A stretch of DNA of 64,000 nucleotides from Ruania halotolerans (GTDB taxonomy: Bacteria > Actinomycetota > Actinomycetes > Actinomycetales > Beutenbergiaceae): NCBI RefSeq assembly GCF_021049285.1, contig NZ_CP088017.1:3483380-3547379 (forward strand), given 5' to 3'. Numbering within the stretch: position 1 is the first letter of the stretch; every line of letters begins with the position of its first letter. This document shows positions 18,636 through 26,791 of this stretch, piece by piece. Below the pieces are notes generated by a model, which did not search any database, was not told the origin of the DNA, and was given only the letters and a program-made list of their open reading frames with translations. The position numbers and the translations under genes are program-made.

Positions 18636-19412
18636 TTAGAGGCGGGGGATGTGCATGCCGCCGTCGACGTTGATGATCTCGCCGGTGGAGTAAGGCATCT
18701 TCCCTGCCGAAAGTTGCACGACGGCGCCCGCTACATCGGACGGAACACCCCACCTCGGGATCGGGGCCAGTCCGTCAGCGAACTGCTGGTCGTACTTCTC
18801 CTTGACGCCGGCGGTCATGTCCGTGGCGATGACGCCCGGGCGGACTTCGTAGACGACGATGCCCTCCGGGGCCAGACGGGCCGCGAACAGCTGGGTGGCC
18901 ATCCCCACGCCGGCCTTGGAAATGCAGTACTCGCCGCGGTTGGTGGAGACGAACGTGGCGGAGACGGAGGAGACGTTGATGATCGTGCCGACCACGCCGT
19001 CGTCGGGTCCATGTGCCCTTTCATCACGCCCGGCGAGCATCGCGTTCGCCACACGCTGGGTGAGGAAGTACGGGCCGCGCAGGTTGATGCCGAGCACCCG
19101 GTCGAAACTTTCCGGCTCCGCCTCGAGGATGTCCGCGCGCACCGATGGCGCCACGCCGGCATTGTTCACCAGCAGGTCGATCCGGCCCCACTGCTCGAGT
19201 GCGGCATTGACATACCGCTCGTGAGACTCGGTCTCGGCCACCGACCCCTGCACGTACAGCACCTCACCACGCTCGCTCAGCTCAGCCATGAGCTCAGTCG
19301 GTTCGGGGCGGGTCGCCAGGATGGCCACCGCGTACCCCTCGTCGAGCAGGGCGTGGGTGATACCGAGGCCGATGCCGCGGTTGCCTCCAGTGACGAGTGC
19401 GACCTTGGGCAC
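18636..19412 (-). CDS. Short-chain dehydrogenase/reductase (3-ketoacyl-ACP reductase-like)
   Basis: A 258-residue classical SDR. The cofactor motif is VTGGNRGIG (TGxxxGIG), followed by LVNNAGVAP, the catalytic Ser in IINVSSVSAT and the Tyr-x-x-x-Lys in EYCISKAG. The end VDGGMHIPRL is usual for sugar and polyol dehydrogenases of this family. GTG 19412 is chosen because AAGGAG lies 6 bases upstream; the longer frame adds 32 residues without SDR features. It follows the same strand as the flavoprotein gene and may act in the same pathway; substrate unknown. Confidence 0.85.
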   Translation of the reverse strand: MPKVALVTGGNRGIGLGITHALLDEGYAVAILATRPEPTELMAELSERGEVLYVQGSVAETESHERYVNAALEQWGRIDLLVNNAGVAPSVRADILEAEPESFDRVLGINLRGPYFLTQRVANAMLAGRDERAHGPDDGVVGTIINVSSVSATFVSTNRGEYCISKAGVGMATQLFAARLAPEGIVVYEVRPGVIATDMTAGVKEKYDQQFADGLAPIPRWGVPSDVAGAVVQLSAGKMPYSTGEIINVDGGMHIPRL

Positions 19413-19526
19413 GAACAACTCCTTGAGAATCGGGTAGGCGTGCGGCCCATCATGCCTCAAGAACCCGATTCCGGCAAGCGCTTTCCGTCGTAGTGCGCAA
19501 GCCTCCACACGCTAAGGTGACCGTCC

Positions 19527-19865
19527 ATGACGCAGTTCGATCCGCGTTACCCGGACGGCCCCCTTCCCCGGCCCGACCGCTGGACGACGGGGCGAATCGT
19601 GGCCGTCATCGTGAGCGCCATCGTGGCGGTGCCGTTCCTCGTCATCATGGCGATGCTCGTCTCGTTCATCGTCGCGCCCGATCCGGCGACCGATCCGCAC
19701 GGCTACGCCCAGATCTTCGGATCTGTCACGGTCATCGTGCTCGGGTTCCTGCTGGTGTGTATCGGACCGTGGGCCCTCCCCCAGCGAGTGCGCGCCCGGG
19801 CATTCACCATCAGCGGGCTGTCCCTCCTTGCCCTGATCGTCGGCCTGTTCCTAGCTCTCGACTAG
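19527..19865 (+). CDS. Small membrane protein of unknown function
   Basis: 112 residues with three predicted membrane segments: GRIVAVIVSAIVAVPFLVIM, IFGSVTVIVLGFLLVCIGPW and FTISGLSLLALIVGLFLAL. The N-terminus is Pro-rich and cytoplasmic (DPRYPDGPLPRPD). AAGGTGA lies 7-8 bases before the ATG, a weak ribosome site. It is divergent from the SDR gene. I do not recognise a family. Confidence 0.6.
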   Translation: MTQFDPRYPDGPLPRPDRWTTGRIVAVIVSAIVAVPFLVIMAMLVSFIVAPDPATDPHGYAQIFGSVTVIVLGFLLVCIGPWALPQRVRARAFTISGLSLLALIVGLFLALD

Positions 19866-19874
19866 CGGTAACGA

Positions 19875-19943
19875 TCACGCCGGACATGTCAGCAATTCGT
19901 TCGCCTCGAGCTGGTCCTCCAGGCTGAAGGCCTCCGGCAACAG
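19875..19943 (-). pseudogene. Duplicated 3' fragment of an L-rhamnose mutarotase gene
   Basis: The last 22 codons read LLPEAFSLEDQLEANELLTC plus two residues and a stop. This matches the end of the intact mutarotase at 20740 (LLPEIFSLEDQLEANGLPTR). A 32-base stretch (19898-19929) is identical to 20763-20794. No other part of the mutarotase is found upstream, so this is a remnant of a former second copy or of a local rearrangement. Confidence 0.75.
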
Positions 19944-20739
19944 TGTGACGTGAATGGGCTCGCGAGGCGGGTTGCTCAACCCTCGGGTCTGTGACCGGCG
20001 GTGATGTTGGCTCAACTGGCGCAAAACTGGCGCACTCATCGGCGTGGCAGCATCGGTCGTGGCTGGCCTGTGGAGCACGGGGACGGCGTTGCGGGCGGTG
20101 ACCACCGGGGAGCTGCCGAGCCCGGCCTGCGCCGGCGAATGCGCCGGTTCTGGCACATGAGAGCGCAAAGAGACCCGCGGAACTGCCAGGGCTGGTGGGA
20201 GCGAGCAGTCACACAATGCTCGCCACCGGGCAACCAACGTGGCTCAGCATCGTTGCTCAACCCCACGAGGGTGGCTTCAGTGTCGTTTCCGCGCAGAAAA
20301 TCGACACTCAGGCAACCCGCGCGCACCCTTATCGGTGCCCGACGGCTATCGCTGATCGTGCCGCCTCACCATCCTCCGCCTTGAAACACCACGAGCACCC
20401 CGTCCAGGGCCGGAGACAGCTGGTGGTTGCTCCGTGATGCCGCAGTGCCTCACCTGTCTCCCGGGCCGGGCCCCAGGGGAGCGAGTGCGGCCCATTCTGG
20501 GCATATCTCACAGAATGATCATGATTCGCCGCACTCGCGTGGGTGGGGGGATGGGGGGTGTGACGTGGCTGCAGCCGGACCCACGGGGCGATCGTCACTT
20601 GATGGCCCCGGTGCTGCAGCAGCTTCGGGCGCCGGACAGCGTCCCTCGGGACACACGCGTCAGCTTGCCGGCAACGCTCGTGATCCGCGGGACCACTGCT
20701 CCTCCAGCGCGGCGCAGGCGAGCGAACTGACCACCGCGA
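19944..20739. other. Gene-free stretch with one repeat element
   Basis: About 800 bases in which no frame shows convincing coding character or a ribosome site. It holds palindromic repeat copy 3 (20481-20538). The rest looks like decayed sequence between a mutarotase relic and the intact mutarotase; short open frames here have no recognisable domains. Confidence 0.55.
20481..20538 (+). repeat. Palindromic repeat element, copy 3
   Basis: A 58-base element with ends GCGAGTGCGG and CCGCACTCGC and core ATCTCACAGAATGA, same orientation as copy 2 and about 1.9 kb away. The arms and core are better conserved than the positions between them. Confidence 0.75.
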
Positions 20740-21093
20740 TCAGAAGGGGCGGGTGGGCAGGCCGTTCGCCTCGAGCTGGTCCTCCAGGCTGAAGATCTCG
20801 GGAAGCAGCTCGAACCCCTCGTCGGGGTTGCCGGGGTTGACGAAGAACCGTTCCATACTCGCCTGCCAGCGTCCGTTGACGGCGGTCGTGGCCATGGCTG
20901 CCTGCGCCGCCGCGTAATCCTCGGCTTCGAAGTGCCCGACGAGCAGGCCGTCCGGCGCCAGATACAGCTGGTAGTTGCGCCAGCCGGAATCGCGCAGTGC
21001 CTCAAGCATCTCCGGCCACACCGCCGCATGCGCCTCGGCATACTCGGCCAGCCGGTCCGGCCGGACCCGGTTGATGAAGCAGTACCGGGGCAC
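20740..21093 (-). CDS. rhaM: L-rhamnose mutarotase
   Basis: A 117-residue protein interconverting alpha- and beta-L-rhamnose in the cytoplasm. Family motifs are RYCFINRVRPDRLAEYAEAH with the catalytic-site His, NYQLYLAPDGLLVGHFEAED and the C-terminal LLPEIFSLEDQL. GTG is the start, with GGAGG 7 bases upstream. It begins 2 bases after the stop of the Gfo/Idh/MocA gene and is the last gene of the rhamnose uptake operon. The family's usual length is about 104-115 residues. Confidence 0.93.
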   Translation of the reverse strand: MPRYCFINRVRPDRLAEYAEAHAAVWPEMLEALRDSGWRNYQLYLAPDGLLVGHFEAEDYAAAQAAMATTAVNGRWQASMERFFVNPGNPDEGFELLPEIFSLEDQLEANGLPTRPF

Positions 21094-21095
21094 GG

Positions 21096-22439
21096 TCAGT
21101 TCCTCCCGGCAGTCGGGTCGAGGTCCTGATCCGCGAGGTTCACACCCAGCTCCAGCTCGTCCACGGTGACCGCACGCCCCTCGGCGAGTGACACATTCCC
21201 AGCGATACCCACACTCACGGCACGCACGCCGTCCAGTACACCGGAGGCCCTGCCGAGCGGGTCGTCCTGGGTGCCGGGCTCGAAGATGTCCCGCAGTAGG
21301 ATCGCGTCTCCCCCACCATGACTGCCGGCCCCCATGGGGATGGCCACCTCGCGCGCCGGCTCCCAGTGCCGCTGCACCACGAGGCGCTCGCCCGTCGGGC
21401 GGACCTCGTCACCGGCCGCCCCCTCGGGGGTGGCGGAGGGATCCACCACGTTCGGGTTGTCCACCCAACCGCGTTCGACCACCTCGAGTTCGGCGCGCCC
21501 CTCGGTGCCATTCACCGTGACCCGGTACCCCTCCCAGGGAGCATGGGCGTTCAATGAATAGGTCAGGAACGCACCACTGGCGTAGTCCACGGTCAGGCCG
21601 AGGTTGTCCTCGATGGTGATCCCGGATGCGAACACGTCCTGGTCCCGCACGTAACCATCATGTTCCTCAGCGTCCAGGTAGAGCGCCTTGAGCTTGGGGT
21701 CAGCGGCCATCTTGATCGCCCACGGATCCCCGGCCGCGGCGTCCCGGCCCTTCGCGGGTCGCTCGCCGGCACCGGCGGCACCTGCGCCATCGGGCCCGTA
21801 GAACGCCAACCCGCCGGTGGCGTAGACCCGGGTGGGGTTCGAATCGATCCACCAGTTCACCAGATCGAAGTGGTGTGAGGACTTGTGCACCAGCAGACCG
21901 CCGGAGTTCTCCTTCTCCCGGTGCCAGCGGCGGAAGTAATCCGCACCATGCACCGTGTCCAGCGCCCACTCGAAGTGCACCGAGAGCACGCGCCCGATCT
22001 CCCCGTCGGCGATCACCCGGCGCAGCTCGGAGTTGCGCGGCGAGTACCGGTAGTTGAACGTCATCACCAGGTCGCGCCCGGTCTCGCGCATCGCCCCGGC
22101 AATGGTGCGCACCCCATCGGCCGTGGTGGTCAGCGGCTTCTCCACGACGACGTCCGCTCCAGCCCGCATCGCACGCGCGACCAGGTCCGCATGGGAGTGA
22201 TCCGGAGACGTCACGACCACGCGGTCAATGCGCTGTTCGGCGATCATCGCCTCGAGATCGGCCGGCTCGTACCGTGGCACGTCGAAGCCGAACTGCTCGG
22301 CGTGGTACCCGGCGCGGGCCGGGTTCGGCTCGCACACCGCCACGATCTCGCCGACGTGGGCATAGGTGTCGGTGAGCGAGCTCAAGTACATCGCGGAGCG
22401 GGATCCCGTTCCGACGACGGCGTAGCGGCGGGTGGTCAT
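21096..22439 (-). CDS. Gfo/Idh/MocA family oxidoreductase
   Basis: 447 residues. The N-terminal Rossmann domain begins YAVVGTGSRSAMYLSSL (residues 6-22) and holds the conserved EKP at 100-102 (VVVEKPLTTTADG). The C-terminal alpha/beta domain includes GGLLVHKSSHHFDLVNWWID, the usual substrate-side Lys/His region. ATG 22439 is set by GGAG upstream and by the position of the cofactor motif. Such enzymes oxidise or reduce sugars and their derivatives with NAD(P). Position between DUF624 and the mutarotase suggests a rhamnosyl or uronyl substrate. Confidence 0.88.
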   Translation of the reverse strand: MTTRRYAVVGTGSRSAMYLSSLTDTYAHVGEIVAVCEPNPARAGYHAEQFGFDVPRYEPADLEAMIAEQRIDRVVVTSPDHSHADLVARAMRAGADVVVEKPLTTTADGVRTIAGAMRETGRDLVMTFNYRYSPRNSELRRVIADGEIGRVLSVHFEWALDTVHGADYFRRWHREKENSGGLLVHKSSHHFDLVNWWIDSNPTRVYATGGLAFYGPDGAGAAGAGERPAKGRDAAAGDPWAIKMAADPKLKALYLDAEEHDGYVRDQDVFASGITIEDNLGLTVDYASGAFLTYSLNAHAPWEGYRVTVNGTEGRAELEVVERGWVDNPNVVDPSATPEGAAGDEVRPTGERLVVQRHWEPAREVAIPMGAGSHGGGDAILLRDIFEPGTQDDPLGRASGVLDGVRAVSVGIAGNVSLAEGRAVTVDELELGVNLADQDLDPTAGRN

Positions 22440-22570
22440 CGTGGACTTCTCCAGGGGTCGGGTTCGGAGGCGGCGGTGCACTGCCGTGCATCAGGATAGG
22501 CGAGAGACCGGTTTCTCACATGTGCGACCGAAGGGTGAAACGCCGTCGGAACCTTTCGTACCGCCCACCC

Positions 22571-23185
22571 TCAGAGCTCCGGACGGCCACGCCGGGAGGC
22601 CACACCCACCACGGCGAAGGTGAGCAGACCCGGCACGAGGATGACGAGCAACGCGTACATCCACACAATCGTGACGCACAGACCCACGGCGGTAAGCAGC
22701 AGCACTGAGCCGACCGGATCACCGGCGGCGAGCCGGGCGCCGTCGGTGACGGCGCTGCGCCAGGTGCCGTGCGGGTCGAGTCCGCGCAACTCGACGGTGC
22801 GCAGGAGGACCAGCACGACGGCCACGAGACCGGCGATGCTGACGACCCGGATCATCTCCGCACCAGGCAGCGCGGTGAACCGTGCGATATCCAGGTTCAA
22901 CACGAGCACGAACGCGAGCAGCAGAGCGCCGGCGGCCGCAAGCCATGAACCGCGCAGTTGGCGGCGGAAATCGGCCAGCATCTCCCGCACCGTGTCCGAA
23001 CGCCCCTCCAGGTGCCTGCGTAGATGGGTGACGCCTGCCGCCAGAGCAGCGGGCGCCGTCAGGACGGGCAGGCAGAGTGCGAGGACCACCACTGACGTGG
23101 ACATCAGTTCGGCGAACAGCGGCAGGGCCGCGGGGCGGGGCGCTTCCCCGCCGACCCGCGGCCCCGATGCGTCACCGCCTGGCAT
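22571..23185 (-). CDS. DUF624/YesL-like membrane protein
   Basis: 204 residues with four to five membrane segments (STSVVVLALCLPVLTAPAAL, WLAAAGALLLAFVLVLNL, VVSIAGLVAVVLVLLRTVEL, SVLLLTAVGLCVTIVWMYAL and LLVILVPGLLTFAVVGVA). The first segment with PVLTAPAALAAGVTHLRRHL matches the DUF624 pattern. This family is found next to sugar ABC importers; Bacillus YesL lies in the rhamnogalacturonan cluster. It begins one base after the permease stop, so it is in the same operon; the gap to the next gene is 131 bases. An accessory role in transport is likely; mechanism unknown. Confidence 0.8.
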   Translation of the reverse strand: MPGGDASGPRVGGEAPRPAALPLFAELMSTSVVVLALCLPVLTAPAALAAGVTHLRRHLEGRSDTVREMLADFRRQLRGSWLAAAGALLLAFVLVLNLDIARFTALPGAEMIRVVSIAGLVAVVLVLLRTVELRGLDPHGTWRSAVTDGARLAAGDPVGSVLLLTAVGLCVTIVWMYALLVILVPGLLTFAVVGVASRRGRPEL

Positions 23186-23186
23186 C

Positions 23187-24131
23187 TCAGCCCTTCAGAC
23201 CCTGCGTGGAGACACCGTCGATCAGATAGCGCTGGAACACGAAGAAGAAGATGATCACCGGGATCAGCGCGAGTACAGCCATGGCCACCTGTGCACCGTA
23301 ATCGGACGTGGTGGTCTGGTCCACGAACAACCGCAGGGCGATCGGCAATGTGTACAGATCCGGCCGCTTCAGGTAGAGCAGCGGGCCGAGGAAGTCATTC
23401 CACGAGGCGATGAACGTGAAGATGGCCGCAGTGATCATCGCCGGCCGCAGCAGCGGCATGATGATGGAACCGAAGACCCGGATATGTCCCGCACCGTCGA
23501 TCCGCGCGGCCTCGTCCAGGTCACGGGGGATGCCGCGCAGGAACTGGATCATCAGGAACACGAAGAAGGCCTCGGTGGCGAGGAACTTCGGGATCAGCAG
23601 CGCTCCGAAGTTGTTGATCAGCCCCAGGTTCTGGAACAGGATGTACTGCGGGATGATCGTCACGTGGAACGGCAGCAACATCGTGGCCACCATCAGCGCA
23701 AACCACAGCGGCTTCGCCCTGAACTGGATCCGAGCGAACGCGTAGGCCGCCACAGCCGAGGACACGACCACGCCGACCACCGAGAACACGGCGATGATCA
23801 CCGAGTTCACGAAGAACGTCCAGAACGAGACGCCGCCGATACCAGCCAAGGCCGTCGCGAAATTGTCCAGCGAGCCGTTCTCCGGCAGGAGCGAGATGTT
23901 GCCGATGATCTCACTCGACGGCTTGAGCGAACTCGTGAACATCCAGACTGCGGGATAGAGCACCACGGCGCAGACCGCGATCATGCCCAGGTGATAGCCA
24001 AGGCTGCCGAGGCGACCACGACGTTTGGCGTCCCGGCGCAGGCGTGAGCTGTCGTCACGGGAGGGCATCACCGTCTGCAGCGGAACCCCTGGCTGTGGCG
24101 ACGAACCGCCACTGACTTGTGTGCTGGTCAC
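23187..24131 (-). CDS. Carbohydrate ABC importer permease (MalG/LplC type)
   Basis: 314 residues with six membrane segments. The motif contacting the ATPase is DLDEAARIDGAGHIRVFGSI (EAA loop). The terminal QRYLIDGVSTQGLKG is typical of CUT1 inner permeases. The GTG start overlaps the stop of the previous permease (GTGA), indicating translational coupling. The N-terminus of about 40 residues is polar and may begin later at an internal ATG. No ATPase gene lies in this operon, so a shared MsiK-type ATPase encoded elsewhere is expected. Confidence 0.93.
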   Translation of the reverse strand: MTSTQVSGGSSPQPGVPLQTVMPSRDDSSRLRRDAKRRGRLGSLGYHLGMIAVCAVVLYPAVWMFTSSLKPSSEIIGNISLLPENGSLDNFATALAGIGGVSFWTFFVNSVIIAVFSVVGVVVSSAVAAYAFARIQFRAKPLWFALMVATMLLPFHVTIIPQYILFQNLGLINNFGALLIPKFLATEAFFVFLMIQFLRGIPRDLDEAARIDGAGHIRVFGSIIMPLLRPAMITAAIFTFIASWNDFLGPLLYLKRPDLYTLPIALRLFVDQTTTSDYGAQVAMAVLALIPVIIFFFVFQRYLIDGVSTQGLKG

Positions 24132-25069
24132 TTGGCGTCTCCCTGGTAGTGCACCCAGGCTTTCGAGGTGCGGAACAGCAGGATCGTGATGAGACCGACG
24201 GCGATCACCAGGAGCCAGGCCATCGCGGAGGCGTACCCCATGGCGAAGTCACGGAATCCGCGCTGGTAGAGGTACAGCGTGTAGAACAACGTGGACCCGG
24301 CCGGACCGCCGGTGCCTCCGGAGATGATGAACGCGGAACCGAACACCTGGAAGGAACCGATCGTCTCCATCAGCAGATTGAAGAAGATCACCGGACTCAG
24401 CATCGGCAAAGTGATGTTCCGGAACTGCCGCAAGCGCCCGGCCCCGTCCATCTCCGCTGCCTCGTAGAGCTCACCCGGCACCTGCTTGAGGCCGGCGAGG
24501 AAGATCACCATCGGTCCACCGAAGGCCCACACGGCGAGCAGGATGAACATCGGCATCGTCATATCCGGGTTGCCCACCCAGCCACCAAGTTCGACGCCAA
24601 AGATCCGAAGGCTGCTATCGACCACACCATCGTCGATGAACATCGCCTTCCAGACGATGGCGATGGAGACCGAGGCCGCCACCAGTGACGGCGCGTAGAA
24701 GGCCGACCGATAGAAACCGAGACCTCTGCGCTTGGCGTTCAGCAGCATCGCCACACCGAGCGCGGCAGCCAATTTGATCGGCGTGCCCAGCACCACATAA
24801 ATGACAGTGACCTTGATCGACTGGAGGAACTGAGGGTCGGAGAGCAGTCGAGCGTAGTTATCCGCACCAATGAACTCCGGTGGCGCGAACAGGTCATAGT
24901 CCGTGAAGGACAGGTACAGCGAGGCGATCATCGGTCCCACGGTGAGGGCGAAGAAACCCGCCAACCAGGGCGCCATGAAACCGTAACCGGCGAGCGACTC
25001 CCGCAGCCGGGCCCGTCGCAGCGACGGGCGCTCGACCAGAGCATCCGCCGGGGCGTTCGTGGTGGTCAC
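24128..25069 (-). CDS. Carbohydrate ABC importer permease (MalF/LplB type)
   Basis: 313 residues with six membrane segments (GFMAPWLAGFFALTVGPMIA first). The EAA loop is ELYEAAEMDGAGRLRQFRNI. The real start is GTG 25069, with GAGGAGGAAAC just upstream; the frame stays open far upstream only as an antisense artefact over the binding-protein gene. It lies between the binding-protein gene (79 bases upstream) and the second permease, which overlaps it. CUT1 family, di/oligosaccharide-type importers. Confidence 0.94.
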   Translation of the reverse strand: MTTTNAPADALVERPSLRRARLRESLAGYGFMAPWLAGFFALTVGPMIASLYLSFTDYDLFAPPEFIGADNYARLLSDPQFLQSIKVTVIYVVLGTPIKLAAALGVAMLLNAKRRGLGFYRSAFYAPSLVAASVSIAIVWKAMFIDDGVVDSSLRIFGVELGGWVGNPDMTMPMFILLAVWAFGGPMVIFLAGLKQVPGELYEAAEMDGAGRLRQFRNITLPMLSPVIFFNLLMETIGSFQVFGSAFIISGGTGGPAGSTLFYTLYLYQRGFRDFAMGYASAMAWLLVIAVGLITILLFRTSKAWVHYQGDAK

Positions 25070-25148
25070 GCGTTTCCTCCTCGGGTACAGGTCCCGCCGC
25101 CCGGCATACCAGGCGGCGGGACCACGTGATCGGTCAGATCCAGGCGGA

Positions 25149-26483
25149 TCAGCCGAGGGCGATCTCCGCCTCAGCGAACCACTGGGACGCGAACTCCTCA
25201 GGTGTGATGTGCCCGTAACCGAGCTCTTCAGCGAGCCGCAACCACTCGGCCTCGATCGTGCCGAACCCTTCGGGCAGCACAGGCGTAGCAGCGGTGATCT
25301 CCGGGGTCCATTCCTCCTCGTAGGCGAGCACCTGCGCGTCGGCTCCCTCCGCCTCGAGCTGCGAACGTGCCGATTCGGTGGCCGGCACCCCGCGTGAAGT
25401 ACCGAAGATGGATCCGACCTCGGCATCGTTGGTGATGAAGCTGATGAACGCCGCCGCGGCCTCCGGGTGCTCAGTGTTCGCCCCGGCGGAGAGCAACATG
25501 GACGGCTTGAAGAACATGTTCCGTTCGCCACCCTCGGGCACCGGCAGCGGTAGCATCTCCAACGAATCCGCACCGGAATCAGCCAGGTAGCCCGCGAGGA
25601 AGTTGTCCCAGGAGAACTCGGACGCCACCTCGTTGACCGTGAACCCGCCGAGTGGGGCGAGCTGGACGGTGCGTTCAGCCGGGAACAGCGCATCGGCATC
25701 ACGCAGCGGCTGGGCGACATTCAGCCACTCGATCACGTCCTGTTCGGTGAAGGCGATGTCCCCCTCGGCGGTGAACACCTCGTGCCCGTTCTGCACCAGG
25801 TACTGCACGAATAGCCACAAGACGCCGGTGAAATCGCCTGTGCCGTACAGCCTCGGATCCTCGTCAGCGCCGGCTGCAGCCGCCTCGGCGGCCCAGGCAA
25901 CGTACTCCTCCCAGGTCTGGTCCGCCGTCGGCGGCTCGATCCCGAGGTCATCGACGATCGCCGGGTTGTAGAACAGCGCCAGCGTATTGGTGCTCTGGGG
26001 GATCCCGTACTGTGCACCGTCGATCTGGCCCGAGGCGAGCAAGGCGTCCGAGAGCCCGCTCGTGTCGAGCTCTCCGCCGGCATAGGGTGCCAGGTCGACG
26101 AGCTGGCCGCGGGTGCCGAACTCGCTCAGGTAAGACAGGTCCATCTGAAAGACGTCCGGCAGCGCGTTACCGGCGGCCTCGGTGGCGCGCGCGGTCCAGT
26201 AGTCCGGCCAGGCCTGGAACTGGGACTGGATGTCGATGTTGGGGTACTCAGCTTCGAACAGCTCGATCGCCTGCTCGTAGCGGTCGGCACGGTCGTCGTT
26301 GCCCCACCAGACCACCGTGAGGCTGATCTCCTCGTCCGGGTCGACGGTGCCTCCGCTACCGGGCTCACCACCGCCAGCGTCGTCACCACCGCCGGAACAG
26401 GCGGCGAGAACGAGTGCACCTGCCGCGGACATGGCGGCAATCGGAGCCAACCGCTTCGTGGCCCTCTTCCTTGCTGAGTTCAT
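25149..26483 (-). CDS. Sugar ABC importer substrate-binding lipoprotein (rhamnose-operon)
   Basis: 444 residues. A lipoprotein signal (RLAPIAAMSAAGALVLAACS) is followed by an acidic, Gly-rich linker and the family 1 binding fold (ISLTVVWWGNDDRADRYEQA, YPNIDIQSQFQAWPDYW, LPDVFQMDLSYLSEFGTRGQ). ATG 26483 sits where the signal peptide begins. It is first in the operon that ends with the mutarotase, and a TGTAACGATTCA operator lies about 70 bases upstream. The ligand is inferred to be L-rhamnose or a rhamnose-containing oligosaccharide. Confidence 0.92.
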   Translation of the reverse strand: MNSARKRATKRLAPIAAMSAAGALVLAACSGGGDDAGGGEPGSGGTVDPDEEISLTVVWWGNDDRADRYEQAIELFEAEYPNIDIQSQFQAWPDYWTARATEAAGNALPDVFQMDLSYLSEFGTRGQLVDLAPYAGGELDTSGLSDALLASGQIDGAQYGIPQSTNTLALFYNPAIVDDLGIEPPTADQTWEEYVAWAAEAAAAGADEDPRLYGTGDFTGVLWLFVQYLVQNGHEVFTAEGDIAFTEQDVIEWLNVAQPLRDADALFPAERTVQLAPLGGFTVNEVASEFSWDNFLAGYLADSGADSLEMLPLPVPEGGERNMFFKPSMLLSAGANTEHPEAAAAFISFITNDAEVGSIFGTSRGVPATESARSQLEAEGADAQVLAYEEEWTPEITAATPVLPEGFGTIEAEWLRLAEELGYGHITPEEFASQWFAEAEIALG

Positions 26484-26550
26484 TCCGGAGCCTCTCTGCT
26501 CGAGGGTCGGGTGCCAGTGCGACTGCTGCACGAGGTTCCGACACATCCTG

Positions 26551-26562
26551 TGAATCGTTACA
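26551..26562 (-). promoter_or_regulatory. Candidate rhamnose-regulon operator 1
   Basis: On the minus strand TGTAACGATTCA, a LacI-type site with central CG. It matches sites before rhaI (35375) and the lactate oxidase (49957) in 11 of 12 positions. It lies about 70 bases before the binding-protein gene. The 308-bp gene-free region 26484-26791 contains this site, a 16-bp palindrome and a hairpin, and nothing else I recognise. Confidence 0.6.
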
Positions 26563-26641
26563 AACTATCGCATCGGCAAGGACGGAGCGCAACCCAGCAG
26601 GAAAGCGCAGTCCGCCAGTAATCATCACGATCTGGTCACGA

Positions 26642-26657
26642 TAGTGATCGATCACTA
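26642..26657. promoter_or_regulatory. Perfect 16-bp palindrome
   Basis: TAGTGATCGATCACTA is perfectly symmetric. It lies about 160 bases upstream of the sugar-binding gene and downstream of the fasciclin terminator. It could be an operator of a GntR/LacI-like protein. Only one copy was seen. Confidence 0.4.
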
Positions 26658-26721
26658 CTGGGATGTATCGCAGCTGCTACCAGGGCCCGTCATCGCCGGC
26701 ATCGCGCTGAGCACGCAGACG

Positions 26722-26754
26722 ACTGCGCCGGGACCTGGATGGTCCCGGCGCAGT
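26722..26754 (-). terminator. Hairpin terminator after the fasciclin gene
   Basis: Two perfect 14-base arms (26722-26735, 26741-26754) with a 5-base loop, 37 bases past the fasciclin stop. There is no U-tract, which is common for GC-rich actinobacterial terminators. Confidence 0.75.
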
Positions 26755-26791
26755 GGTACTGAAACGCACGCAGGCTAGATCAGCCCCACGA

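Noticed and set aside
18484-20538. Repeat elements considered as a CRISPR array
   Set aside because: There are only three copies, unevenly spaced, in both orientations, with palindromic ends and no cas genes.
24128-25720. Permease read as a 530-codon fusion
   Set aside because: The first 217 codons are antisense to the binding-protein gene; a GTG with a strong ribosome site marks the true start at 25069.
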